Made by a program: the position numbers and the translations under genes
The notes under the pieces: model-generated
Told to the model about the DNA's origin: nothing
Databases searched by the model: none
What the model saw: the letters and a program-made list of their open reading frames with translations, nothing else
Shown here: positions 1 to 7,652 of the stretch, in pieces
Layout of the letters: the number at the start of each line of letters is the position of its first letter
Position numbering within the stretch: the stretch's first letter is position 1
Origin: UBA940 sp031548515
GTDB lineage: Bacteria; Bacteroidota; Bacteroidia; Bacteroidales; Rikenellaceae
NCBI GenBank assembly: GCA_031548515.1
Contig: JAVBRB010000008.1
Coordinates: forward strand, 62,001-126,000
Direction: 5' to 3'
Length of the DNA stretch: 64,000 bases

Positions 1-1765
1 GTGCATAGTTCCACGGCGAAGCAGCGTATATCTCCCATGACGGCCACGCCGACACGTCCACCCCCTCCTGCCATTTCGAATCCCATATAGCGGTCTGCTC
101 GCTGTCGACCTTGCGGTAGTCCTCGTCTATCTTTAGAGAGAGCGTAAGCGGCCCGTAATCAACCGAGATACTGTTCTTGTTGACCTGCCACATGCGCTGC
201 GACAGACTCATCGGCACGTTCAGTTCGACCCGGTCTCCGTCATTCCATTCCCGCGCTATCCTTATGTACTTGCCGGAAGTATACTCTCCGGTTGCACGGC
301 GGCCGTTGATCGTAACATATGCATTTTCACACCAGGACGGTATACGCAGGTAGAAAGGAAATTCAACCGGCGCATTGGTATTGACCGTGAATGTTACCTT
401 TTCCTCGAAAGGATAATTGCCGCTCTCGGTAATGGTCACATCCTGCCCGCCGCCAACTTTCAGGTTCGCGGAGCACGAACTGTAAACCACCGCAGCAGCG
501 CCGTTGTCGGGAGTCGCCATAATGAGGTGCTGTATATAATAAGGCCAACCCATACCGTGGTTGTGCTGGCAGCAACGGCTGCTGAACGGGTTCATCGCAA
601 GGAACGGGCCTCCGTTGTCGATGCCCGGCTTGTGGTTCTTCGAATCGCTAACGGCATGGTTGGGACAGGTCAGGTAGCGCAGAGACCTGTAGTCTGGCAT
701 CAGCGCAGCCGGATAGCTGTTGAAAGCCACGTCTTCGCAATTCTCGGCCCATGCCGGGTCACCGGTCACCTGCAACAGGATGTTGTCGGAAAGCATCTGT
801 TCGATGAAAGCACATGTTTCCGTACCCTGGCGCGGATCGAAGAAGCCGATACGGGCATTTTCGTCGGCGCCGTACATCCCGCCCGGAACCTGCCCGAAAG
901 CGTTGCGGATAAAGTCGAAAACGTGGTAAGAGGCGTCGAGGCCTTCCTTCGCGCCCGAAAACATCCACCATTCGGCAGGCTCGCGGAATCCCTGGGCTAT
1001 GTTCACTACATGCCAGTTGGGAAGCTGCGTGGACTTCATCCAGTCGGCCGTTTTGCGGTGGATCTTGGGCGCGATGTCGAGCAGCGACGGGTCGGAGGTG
1101 CGGTTATACAGCCACGCCAGCGTCCACATCATGTCTCCCCCGCGGCTGTTGTCCCAATAGCGCGTCAGGAATTTATCGTCGGGATACTGCGCCAGCCAGC
1201 GGTAGTAGTTTACAAGGAATGGAATGACACGCTCGTCGCCGGTGTATTCGTAAAAATCCTGCATGATCCAACAGACCATCATATTGGCCAGAAGGTCGCG
1301 GCGGCCTTGTTCGTCTTCGAGTATCGGCCCGAACCAACCGTCGGGTTGCTGGGTGGCCAGGATGCCTTCTATCCAGAAACGCGCCTCGGCGAGCATTGCC
1401 GGATCTTCCAGTATGTAAGCCGACGCCGCGTAACCGCGGAGCCAGTAGGGAACCTCCTCCCATTGGTTCTGGTCGCCGCGGCCGAGCCATGCGTTACTAT
1501 CCTTTTCGAGCCACTTGCTGATCTCTCCCAAATGCCCGTTCAGTCCGGCGGCCTGCAGTTCGAGCTGACGCGCCACCCATCCCGAAGGCTTGACCGTCCC
1601 GATCGGAAGTTTTATAAAATACTGCGGCTGCAACGGGGCAAGGTTGCTGGCATAATGCGAATTGGACGACGAAGTATCGGGACGGTCAACCGTTTCGACC
1701 TTTTCGGCGGAACATGCTGCAAACAATGCCGCGGCTGCAAGTAACGAGAGTTTGATTGTTTTCAT
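1..1765 (-). CDS. GH127/DUF1680-type glycosidase (putative beta-L-arabinofuranosidase), 3' end outside the window
   Basis: About 588 codons are visible from the ATG at 1765; the C-terminus lies beyond position 1. The N-terminus is a lipoprotein-type signal peptide (MKTIKLSLLAAAALFAAC, lipobox FAAC), so the protein is probably exported and lipid-anchored. The body reads as an alpha/alpha-barrel of the DUF1680 type, with WLRGYAASAYI, QQPDGWFGP and WDNSRGGDM and a late Cys-Cys motif (SRCCQHNHG) where GH127 enzymes carry the cysteines of the active site. GH127 and its relatives hydrolyse beta-L-arabinofuranosides and some other linkages. The HNHG context differs from the CCPPN form I know, so the substrate is not assignable. 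It stands alone on this strand, with its own promoter about 160 bp upstream. Confidence 0.75.
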   Translation of the reverse strand, partial: MKTIKLSLLAAAALFAACSAEKVETVDRPDTSSSNSHYASNLAPLQPQYFIKLPIGTVKPSGWVARQLELQAAGLNGHLGEISKWLEKDSNAWLGRGDQNQWEEVPYWLRGYAASAYILEDPAMLAEARFWIEGILATQQPDGWFGPILEDEQGRRDLLANMMVCWIMQDFYEYTGDERVIPFLVNYYRWLAQYPDDKFLTRYWDNSRGGDMMWTLAWLYNRTSDPSLLDIAPKIHRKTADWMKSTQLPNWHVVNIAQGFREPAEWWMFSGAKEGLDASYHVFDFIRNAFGQVPGGMYGADENARIGFFDPRQGTETCAFIEQMLSDNILLQVTGDPAWAENCEDVAFNSYPAALMPDYRSLRYLTCPNHAVSDSKNHKPGIDNGGPFLAMNPFSSRCCQHNHGMGWPYYIQHLIMATPDNGAAAVVYSSCSANLKVGGGQDVTITESGNYPFEEKVTFTVNTNAPVEFPFYLRIPSWCENAYVTINGRRATGEYTSGKYIRIAREWNDGDRVELNVPMSLSQRMWQVNKNSISVDYGPLTLSLKIDEDYRKVDSEQTAIWDSKWQEGVDVSAWPSWEIYAASPWNYA

Positions 1766-1924
1766 ATGGGTCAGCAATTAAAATTAGACTTCTTACGGCA
1801 CCATGGCAATAAGCGGATAAATTCATTTTACCCTGTGGCGAAACGAGTGATAACGTGATTTTCTTGAAAGAATCAAAAACGCTCTCTAGTTTCAACGAGG
1901 TGCAAAACTCCGGGTGGGTTGCAA

Positions 1925-1955
1925 CAAAGATAATATTTTCGGCCGTAACGACAAA
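1925..1955 (-). promoter_or_regulatory. Bacteroidota promoter for the GH127-like gene
   Basis: On the minus strand a -33 TTTG (1955-1952) is followed after exactly 19 nt by the -7 element TATCTTTG (1932-1925). This matches the primary sigma consensus TTTG-N19-TAnnTTTG. It predicts a start near 1918 and a leader of about 150 nt before the ATG at 1765. Confidence 0.7.
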
Positions 1956-2272
1956 CCGAGGGCAGACAAAATAACCGAGTGTCAAAAAAATCGTGGCATT
2001 CTCTTTGTATAAGAATGCATTAGAAGACACCCGATCGGGCCGGAACAACGGTCCGGTCAAAGGTTTTCCACTAAAAAAGCACAAGGACGACACAATACAA
2101 CAGATATTCCTCCGTTAAGTCTTCTGATTTGAAATTGAAGCAAAAAATACTGAAAGTTTATATGCATTCCAACAAGTTCCTATACACAAAGACATTCTGG
2201 AGGCAGTTTCGGCAGGTTTCCTTGTGTTATTTTAAGTTTTTTTAAAATTTTTTTAAGTTTTTTTAAGAATTG
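1956..2272. other. Non-coding AT-rich spacer
   Basis: I see no supportable gene here. The most visible feature is a run of T-tracts separated by AAG/AAA around 2228-2270, just before an outward-facing promoter. Confidence 0.5.
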
Positions 2273-2304
2273 TTTGGAGCGTATTATTTTTCGCCTTATA
2301 TTTG
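2273..2304 (+). promoter_or_regulatory. Orphan Bacteroidota promoter
   Basis: TTTG at 2273-2276 and TATATTTG at 2297-2304 are separated by 20 nt, close to the consensus. No open reading frame starts downstream on the plus strand; a terminator-like hairpin follows about 50 nt after the predicted start, see the next entry. Confidence 0.5.
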
Positions 2305-2310
2305 TATCGA

Positions 2311-2397
2311 ATTTCTAAGTTTCATAAAGGTTAGTAGTTTTAGGTTAGTTAAGGGAATCGAAGCGATGTGATATCGTTCTTCGATTTTCTGCTTTTT
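2311..2397 (+). ncRNA. Candidate small RNA
   Basis: The interval lies between the orphan promoter and a strong hairpin. The hairpin has outer arms AATCGAAG (2356-2363) and CTTCGATT (2379-2386), inner arms CGAT/ATCG, and a U-rich tail (2385-2397). Together they define a transcript of about 85 nt with no start codon context. The class is unknown; I infer an sRNA only from promoter plus terminator geometry. The U-tail is interrupted by CTGC, so termination efficiency is uncertain. Confidence 0.35.
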
Positions 2398-2439
2398 GGA
2401 CCCTATGGGTATAACGTTTTCTCTTTAGTTTACCCGGTA

Positions 2440-2599
2440 TATTCAATTTCATAATATACACGATCCCGTATCGCATATGCGTATGATGTTCGGCGATTGT
2501 CCTGCCGTCGGTCGGGATATGCGGCATGTCGTCGTAGAAATAGAGCTGGCAAGTCTCGATCCGGATAGTAAACACCGTCAAAGACGGACCCAAGTTCAC
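2440..2599 (-). pseudogene. Decayed C-terminal fragment of a paralogue of the 148-aa protein at 50230-50676
   Basis: The minus-strand translation contains YFYDDMPHIP, followed by a HTHMRYGIV-like stretch. This lines up with FFYDDMQHIP and HAHMRYELV at the C-terminus of the intact protein at 50230-50676. The nucleotide match is also clear, for example around the shared GCATGTCGTCGTAGAAA. The first roughly 100 codons are absent, and the reading frame runs past the normal end to a stop near 2345. A repeat that lies upstream of the intact gene (50832-50890) also lies directly upstream of this fragment (2614-2683). That supports duplication of a segment followed by deletion. Confidence 0.65.
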
Positions 2600-2613
2600 T
2601 GGTAAAGATCAAC

Positions 2614-2683
2614 GAGTTGACACGCTTTGGTTTTTAAAATGTCTGCGGATAACCATCGCGGCTCAGCGTTATTTATTGCTGAG
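2614..2683. repeat. Dispersed repeat C, copy 1
   Basis: This begins GAGTTGACA and contains GCGGATAACCATCGCGGCTC followed by an AGCGTTATTTA-like run. Copy 2 at 50832-50890 has GAGTTGGCA and GCGGATAACCGTCGCGGCTC at matching spacing. Both copies sit upstream of paralogous coding sequence, so this may be part of one duplicated unit rather than a mobile repeat. Confidence 0.6.
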
Positions 2684-2697
2684 ATAATCCCTGGCTT

Positions 2698-2870
2698 TCA
2701 TTTGGCCGAACGACAAAGAGGAGAACCGGAAGTTGGCTTTGCATCCTCTGCCCTCGCTCGCAGTGTCGGTTGTCGATCAAGAGCAACGGAAAAAATCCGT
2801 CGCGGCTGTCGCCGTTTCCGCAGAAAAGCGAATAACCATAGACTGATTCTCCACTTTCGTTCGAAATGAC
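2698..2870. repeat. MITE-like element with imperfect terminal inverted repeats
   Basis: The left end (2698-2727) reads TCATTTGGCCGAACGACAAA then GAGGAGAA. The complement of the right end (2869-2844) reads TCATTTCGAACGAAAGTGGA then GAA. The two align with small gaps over about 25 nt. Total length is 173 bp and there is no coding capacity. The GTCATTTCGAACG terminus resembles the GTCATTCCGAGCG terminus of the element at 55803-55923. Confidence 0.55.
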
Positions 2871-2877
2871 ATAAAAA

Positions 2878-2903
2878 AACGCGGCAGATTGCTCCGCCGC
2901 GTT
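2878..2903 (-). terminator. Intrinsic terminator of the Dps-like gene
   Basis: The inverted repeat is AACGCGGC / GCCGCGTT with a short loop. On the minus strand it is followed by a run of T (the A-run at 2873-2879 on the plus strand). It sits about 30 nt past the stop codon at 2932. Confidence 0.75.
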
Positions 2904-2931
2904 CCCTTCTCAAAACATTATCTTAAAGTTT

Positions 2932-3339
2932 CTATTGCAGTCTTTTCAGGCGGTACAGCAGCTGCTGTATAGCTTCCTGGTAGTCGTCGAGGATAGCCTG
3001 TGTAAAATTCTCGGGAAACAGCCTGCGCTGCTCGGCCACATATCCGAAAAAATCTTCGCAATGGCTCACGATATCCGCCGGAACCTTCGTTTCGGGTATC
3101 ACCACCGCGATATCGCCCTTCATGGCGTACGTCGTCTCGACTATGCGGTCGAGGTGTTCGGAAAGGTCCTCGAGAGCCTGATCGAGGGCCATGTGCTGCG
3201 CGTAGCTGCCCGCCCCGGTCACATGCCAGTGAAACAGCTTGAGGCTGTTGTTGAATGCATACATTTCACCGAAAAAACTTCCGGTTTTGTCCTGCGTGCG
3301 CGTTGTCTTCTGTGCTGCGGTTTTGGTTGTCGTTGCCAT
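2932..3339 (-). CDS. Dps/ferritin-like protein (DUF5856 type)
   Basis: 135 aa. After a Lys/Thr/Ala-rich N-terminal tail of about 20 residues, which is Dps-like and may bind DNA, the sequence has the helix motif LFHWHVTG followed by SYAQHMALDQALEDLSEHLD. This resembles the His/Asp metal-ligand helices of Dps proteins (HWNVKG, with a downstream H-x3-D/E). The length is a little short of a classical Dps (about 155-170 aa), which agrees with the DUF5856 group of Bacteroidota. The role is probably iron or oxidative-stress related, by inference from fold. It is monocistronic and has its own terminator. It diverges from dnaX with about 160 bp between the start codons. Confidence 0.65.
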   Translation of the reverse strand: MATTTKTAAQKTTRTQDKTGSFFGEMYAFNNSLKLFHWHVTGAGSYAQHMALDQALEDLSEHLDRIVETTYAMKGDIAVVIPETKVPADIVSHCEDFFGYVAEQRRLFPENFTQAILDDYQEAIQQLLYRLKRLQ

Positions 3340-3453
3340 AGAGGTAATTTTTATAAAGTTTGATTTTCCAGTATGCCTCTTGCCATTACCAATACCGTGC
3401 CATTCCGGAGCAAGCAGTATAAATAATGTTGATATCTATATAGCAATTTATTA

Positions 3454-3483
3454 TTGGGGGTTCGGGAATAATGTTTAATTTTG
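3454..3483 (+). promoter_or_regulatory. Promoter of dnaX
   Basis: TTG at 3454-3456 and TAATTTTG at 3476-3483 are separated by 19 nt. The predicted start is near 3489, only about 13 nt ahead of the ATG at 3502, so the leader is very short. Confidence 0.6.
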
Positions 3484-3501
3484 TGTGATTCCCAAGAGCA
3501 C

Positions 3502-5334
3502 ATGGAAAATTTCATAGTATCGGCACGCAAATACCGTCCGGCGACTTTCATCTCGGTCGTGGGACAGAACCATATAACCTCCACGCTGCGCAACGCCATC
3601 AGCCGCGGGCAGTTAGCCCATGCCTACCTTTTCTGCGGTCCGCGGGGGGTGGGTAAGACCACCTGCGCCCGCATCTTCGCCAAGGCCATCAACTGCATGA
3701 ACCCCGGGTCCGACTCCGAGGCGTGCGGGCAGTGCGAATCGTGCCGCAGCTTCGACGAAGGGCGCAGTTTCAACATCCACGAACTCGACGCCGCATCGAA
3801 CAACTCGGTCGACGACATCCGCAACCTCACCGACCAGGTGCGCATCCCGCCCCAAATCGGCCGTTACAGCGTCTATATCATCGACGAAGTTCACATGCTG
3901 TCGGCTCAGGCCTTCAACGCCTTCCTAAAAACGCTCGAAGAGCCGCCCGCGCACGCCGTTTTCATCCTCGCGACCACCGAAAAGCACAAGATCATACCCA
4001 CCATACTTTCGCGCTGCCAGATTTTCGACTTCAACCGGATAAAGGTCGAAGACAGCGTCGGTTACATGAAGCACATAGCGGGCGAAGAGGGGGTGACCTT
4101 CGACGAGGAATCGCTCAACCTCATAGCGCGCAAGGCCGACGGCGGTATGCGCGACGCTCTGAGCATGTTCGACAAGGCCGTTTCGTTCTGCGGCAGCGAC
4201 CTGAGATACAAAGACGTGGCTCAGTCACTCAACATTCTGGATTACGACACATATTTCGATGCCGTGGAGACCATCCTGGCTGGCGATTACGGCGAGGCGC
4301 TGCTGATGTTCGACCGCGTGCTGGCGCAGGGGTTTTCGGGGCAAATATTCATGTCGGGCCTTAGCAGCCACCTGAGGGATCTGTTGGTTGCGAAGAACCC
4401 GCAGACCGCCCAGCTTCTGGACGTCACCAAGCCGCTCCTGGAACGATATCAAGCGCAAGCCCAACGATGCGGCGCAGAGTTCCTTTTTGAAGACATTGCA
4501 TTGCTGACCGACCTAGACGCGAAGATACGCACAGCCACAAACCAGCGACTGTTGGTCGAACTCGCCCTAATGAAACTGTGCAACCTGGCCTCGCCGAAGG
4601 GCGAAAAAAAAAACTCTGACAATTTAGAGCCTCAGCTTCCAACCCTTCGTAAAGAAAGAAAGACTTCCGCCGGAAGCCCTGAAAAGGCAAGGGCAGAGAT
4701 TCCCGATGTCCCCGCTACGCACGAACATGAAACAACGGCCGTGTCCCGACCGGAGCCGGAGACAGCAACCGCCATACAACAACCCGAACCAGTCAAAGAA
4801 GAGCCGGCGCCTGTATCCACTCCTGCGACAGAGGAATCTGCAACACCCGTATCAAAAACTGCCGCCAAAGTGGAATCGCCCCTTGGCGGCATCAGTGGCC
4901 GGTCATTGGCCGACATAATGAACGGGACGACACCGGGCGAGGAGAAAAAAGAAGAAAAGGAAGAAGCCACGCCAATAGACCCCGGAGCGCAGGAAAAAAT
5001 AGAGCGAATGCGCGAGAAATTCCTCGGCAAACTGGCGCAGGAACGTCCGCGCATAGGGGTGGTCTACGAAACCATGGAGACAGAGGGTAACATAGTGCGC
5101 GTCAAGGTTGCGTCGAAAACCCTGCACGACGAAGTGTTGCGCCATCGTACCGAGACCTTGCAGTTATTGGCAACCGTGGCGGCAGTGTACGGTCCGTTGG
5201 AGTTGGAAATCACTATAGACGAAACCATGAAAGCCGCCAAGCCCATCCGCATCGAGGATAAAATAAAATACATGTCCGACCACAATCCTGCGTTCAACGA
5301 CCTGCGCCGCACTCTCGAAATGGAAATCGAATAA
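3502..5334 (+). CDS. dnaX: DNA polymerase III subunit gamma/tau
   Basis: 610 aa. This is the clamp-loader ATPase of the replicative polymerase. The Walker A motif GPRGVGKT starts at residue 46, zinc-binding cysteines lie in the ACGQCESC segment near 75-82, and the IIDEVHML Walker B region is near 127. The sensor-1 region reads ATTEKHKI and the SRC motif follows. Residues from about 360 to 500 form a Pro/Glu-rich low-complexity linker, then a tau-like C-terminal domain. The ATG at 3502 (MENFIVSARKYRP) is the natural start; the in-frame TTG at 3481 overlaps the promoter -7 element. No programmed-slippage site for gamma was evaluated, although an A9 run (AAAAAAAAA) sits near 4604-4612 and could be one. 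Confidence 0.95.
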   Translation: MENFIVSARKYRPATFISVVGQNHITSTLRNAISRGQLAHAYLFCGPRGVGKTTCARIFAKAINCMNPGSDSEACGQCESCRSFDEGRSFNIHELDAASNNSVDDIRNLTDQVRIPPQIGRYSVYIIDEVHMLSAQAFNAFLKTLEEPPAHAVFILATTEKHKIIPTILSRCQIFDFNRIKVEDSVGYMKHIAGEEGVTFDEESLNLIARKADGGMRDALSMFDKAVSFCGSDLRYKDVAQSLNILDYDTYFDAVETILAGDYGEALLMFDRVLAQGFSGQIFMSGLSSHLRDLLVAKNPQTAQLLDVTKPLLERYQAQAQRCGAEFLFEDIALLTDLDAKIRTATNQRLLVELALMKLCNLASPKGEKKNSDNLEPQLPTLRKERKTSAGSPEKARAEIPDVPATHEHETTAVSRPEPETATAIQQPEPVKEEPAPVSTPATEESATPVSKTAAKVESPLGGISGRSLADIMNGTTPGEEKKEEKEEATPIDPGAQEKIERMREKFLGKLAQERPRIGVVYETMETEGNIVRVKVASKTLHDEVLRHRTETLQLLATVAAVYGPLELEITIDETMKAAKPIRIEDKIKYMSDHNPAFNDLRRTLEMEIE

Positions 5335-5463
5335 GCGGCCATATTTCGTCATATTTTGGCAAGGACTCCTGTATTTGCCGTCTCACGAGAATCACATATG
5401 GAAATCGCACCCCAGTATCCGTTTCATAAAGAAATGGCTTTTCTTATATCACTCACGGGGTCT

Positions 5464-5492
5464 CATAAAATTTATTTATGCGATTTTTTTTT
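5464..5492 (+). terminator. Weak AT-rich terminator-like hairpin after dnaX
   Basis: CATAAA / TTTATG arms are followed within a few bases by a run of nine T. The stem is short and AT-only, so its strength is doubtful. Confidence 0.3.
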
Positions 5493-5506
5493 GCGATAAA
5501 AGTTTT

Positions 5507-5514
5507 TACCTTTG
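5507..5514 (+). promoter_or_regulatory. -7 element of the rplM-rpsI promoter
   Basis: TACCTTTG fits TAnnTTTG. The -33 position falls in a T-run (5484-5492) rather than a clean TTTG. The predicted start is near 5520, which leaves a leader of about 200 nt before rplM. Confidence 0.55.
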
Positions 5515-5519
5515 CATCC

Positions 5520-5721
5520 GCTTTGGAACCGATGTCGCCGAGTTGGCCGAACGAATGTGAGGCAACCTGCGCAAAACGATATGCCGGTCGGGTTCATTGG
5601 CCGAAGCACGTTAGTCGCCACAGGCTGGCGCGGGAAAGCGAAAGGAGATAACCATTGTGCCCGAAACCGAACACATACGCAAATATACAATATTATATAT
5701 TAACTAAAAACTGAGAATAAG
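5520..5721 (+). promoter_or_regulatory. Long rplM leader, possible ribosomal-protein autoregulatory RNA
   Basis: About 200 nt separate the promoter from the GTG start of rplM, with no convincing coding sequence. Local pairings are visible, such as CGCCA...TGGCG near 5621-5635, and a direct repeat TTGGCCGAA occurs at about 5543 and 5597. Ribosomal protein operons often carry such leaders; I did not match this one to a named family. Confidence 0.4.
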
Positions 5722-6177
5722 GTGGATTCATTAAGCTACAAAACAATCTCCGCCAATGCGAAAACGATCGACAAACAGTGGTATGTCATCGACGCAAACG
5801 GAGAAGTGCTCGGACGCCTCGCCTCGCAGGTCGCAAAGATACTGCGCGGCAAGAACAAGCCCGACTTCACACCCCACGCCGACTGCGGTGACAACGTTAT
5901 CATTATCAACGCCGAAAAAGTGCGCCTCACAGGTAAAAAAATGACCGACAAGGTCTATCTGCGCCACACGGGCTACCCCGGAGGACAGCGTTTCGAAACC
6001 CCTGCAGGGTATCTCGAACGCCGTCCCACCGTCGTGCTCGAAAAAGCTGTCAAAGGTATGCTCCCGCGCACAAGGCTCGGAGCTGTCCAGATCAAAAACC
6101 TGAAGGTTTACGCAGGCGCACAGCACCCGCACGAAGCACAGAATCCCAAAGTTCTTAAACTCAGCGAAATCAAGTAG
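5722..6177 (+). CDS. rplM: 50S ribosomal protein L13
   Basis: 151 aa. The start is GTG at 5722; the N-terminus MDSLSYKT matches the usual Bacteroidota L13 start, which fixes this choice over later ATGs. Visible L13 signatures are WYVIDANGEVLGRLAS, CGDNVIIINAEKV and LPRTRLG, then the C-terminal HPHEAQNP. L13 binds 23S rRNA early in 50S assembly. rpsI follows after 2 nt in the classical rplM-rpsI operon. Confidence 0.97.
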   Translation: MDSLSYKTISANAKTIDKQWYVIDANGEVLGRLASQVAKILRGKNKPDFTPHADCGDNVIIINAEKVRLTGKKMTDKVYLRHTGYPGGQRFETPAGYLERRPTVVLEKAVKGMLPRTRLGAVQIKNLKVYAGAQHPHEAQNPKVLKLSEIK

Positions 6178-6179
6178 CC

Positions 6180-6566
6180 ATGGAAATCACAAATACAGTA
6201 GGACGCCGCAAAGCCGCGGTTGCACGTGTGTTCGTAAAGCCCGGAAAAGGCGCGATCACCATCAACAAGAAGCCCATCGAAGTGTATTTCCCGCTCGAAA
6301 TCTTCCAGTACGTAGTTAAACAGCCGCTTCTGGTGCTCAACGCAACCGAAAGCTATGACATAACCATCAACCTCACCGGCGGCGGCATCAAGGGCCAGGC
6401 CGAGGCGGCGCGCATGGGGATCGCCCGGGCACTGTGCGAAATCGACCCCGAACTCCGCCCTGCCCTCAAAAAGAACGGTTTCCTGACACGCGACTCGCGC
6501 GAAGTGGAAAGGAAGAAACCGGGCCAGCCGGGAGCACGCAAGAGGTTCCAGTTCTCGAAACGCTAG
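6180..6566 (+). CDS. rpsI: 30S ribosomal protein S9
   Basis: 128 aa, full length. The N-terminal TVGRRKAAVARVFV, the central GGGIKGQAEAARMGIARAL and the basic C-terminus ending FQFSKR are diagnostic; the terminal Arg reaches toward P-site tRNA in known ribosomes. It starts 2 nt after the rplM stop, so the two are co-transcribed and probably translationally coupled. Confidence 0.97.
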   Translation: MEITNTVGRRKAAVARVFVKPGKGAITINKKPIEVYFPLEIFQYVVKQPLLVLNATESYDITINLTGGGIKGQAEAARMGIARALCEIDPELRPALKKNGFLTRDSREVERKKPGQPGARKRFQFSKR

Positions 6567-6779
6567 TTTTTTCATGAGAGCGGCGGTTATGCGTCCTTGT
6601 CTTCGGAAATTATTTCGGTCATTTATTTCTGTAAACTCCCTCATAATTTCCTTGACATCGTTGCCTAACCACCACTCTCACAAAAAACACAATTAATTGA
6701 TCAAAAAGTTATAAAACGGGCCAGACTGCCGGAAAAGCGCTACCCGTCCGTTGACGTAAATTACTTATAAAAATAGAAA
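6567..6779 (+). promoter_or_regulatory. rpsB leader / intergenic region with a long-range stem
   Basis: 213 nt between rpsI and rpsB with no gene. GAGAGCGGCGGTTA (6576-6589) can pair with TAACCACCACTCTC (6666-6679) apart from two C-A mismatches, enclosing about 76 nt. The arm is just after the rpsI stop, so it may belong to the rpsI 3' end or to an rpsB leader. No clear TAnnTTTG promoter is visible, which leaves read-through from rplM possible. Confidence 0.4.
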
Positions 6780-7631
6780 ATGGCAAGAACAAATTTTGAG
6801 CAGATGCTCGAAGCCGGAGTACACTTCGGTCACCTTAAACGCAAATGGAACCCCAAGATGGCTCCCTACATCTTCATGGAGAAGAACGGCATTCACATCA
6901 TCGACCTGCATAAGACCGTGCTCAAAGTCGATGAAGCCGCCGCCGCCATGAAGCAAATCGCCAAAAGCGGCCGCAAAATCCTTTTCGTAGCGACAAAGAA
7001 GCAGGCTAAAGACGCCGTTGCCGAGAAGGCAAGCGCCGTCAACATGCCTTATGTGACGGAACGCTGGCCGGGCGGCATGCTCACCAACTTCCCCACGATT
7101 CGCAAGGCTGTGAAGAAGATGTCGACCATCGACAAGATGACTACCGACGGTACTTTTGACAACTTCTCGAAACGTGAAAAGCTGCAGATATCGCGCCAGA
7201 GGGCGAAACTCGAAAAGAACCTCGGTTCTATCTCCGATTTGACCCGTCTGCCTGCTGCACTGTTCGTCGTCGACGTCCAGAAGGAAACAAACGCCGTGCG
7301 TGAGGCCAACCGCCTCAGCATTCCGGTGTTCGCAATGGTCGACACCTGCTGCGACCCGACCAACATCGACTATGTAATCCCTGCCAACGACGATGCGACA
7401 AAGTCTATCGAGGTTATTCTCGATGCCGTTTGCGCCGCTGTAGCCGAAGGACTTCAGGAACGTAAACTCGAAAAGGAAAAGGAAGCCGTTGAAGGCGAAC
7501 AGGGCGAAGAAGCTGCAACCGGAAAAGGCGCCGGGCGGGCGCGCGTCAAAAAAGTAGCCAGGGAGGAAATTGAAATTCCGGCTATGGAGGCTCCTGCCGC
7601 TCCTGTCGCAGAAACCGCCACGGAAGAATAA
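6780..7631 (+). CDS. rpsB: 30S ribosomal protein S2
   Basis: 283 aa. The conserved S2 body runs from MLEAGVHFGHLKRKWNPKM through YVTERWPGGMLTNF to TCCDPTNIDYVIPANDD at about residue 205. An extra C-terminal tail of about 50 residues is rich in Glu, Lys and Ala, which is common in Bacteroidota S2 and is expected to be disordered. tsf follows 21 nt downstream, forming the conserved rpsB-tsf unit. Confidence 0.97.
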   Translation: MARTNFEQMLEAGVHFGHLKRKWNPKMAPYIFMEKNGIHIIDLHKTVLKVDEAAAAMKQIAKSGRKILFVATKKQAKDAVAEKASAVNMPYVTERWPGGMLTNFPTIRKAVKKMSTIDKMTTDGTFDNFSKREKLQISRQRAKLEKNLGSISDLTRLPAALFVVDVQKETNAVREANRLSIPVFAMVDTCCDPTNIDYVIPANDDATKSIEVILDAVCAAVAEGLQERKLEKEKEAVEGEQGEEAATGKGAGRARVKKVAREEIEIPAMEAPAAPVAETATEE

Positions 7632-7652
7632 TCACAAAGAAAGGAGAATACT

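Noticed and set aside
527..1744. Long open frame (405 codons) on the plus strand
   Set aside because: Antisense shadow of the GH127-like gene, which has a signal peptide, family motifs and its own promoter on the minus strand.
5515..5720. Possible tRNA-like structure in the rplM leader
   Set aside because: No complete cloverleaf or T-loop (GTTCGAN) with matching acceptor stem could be drawn.
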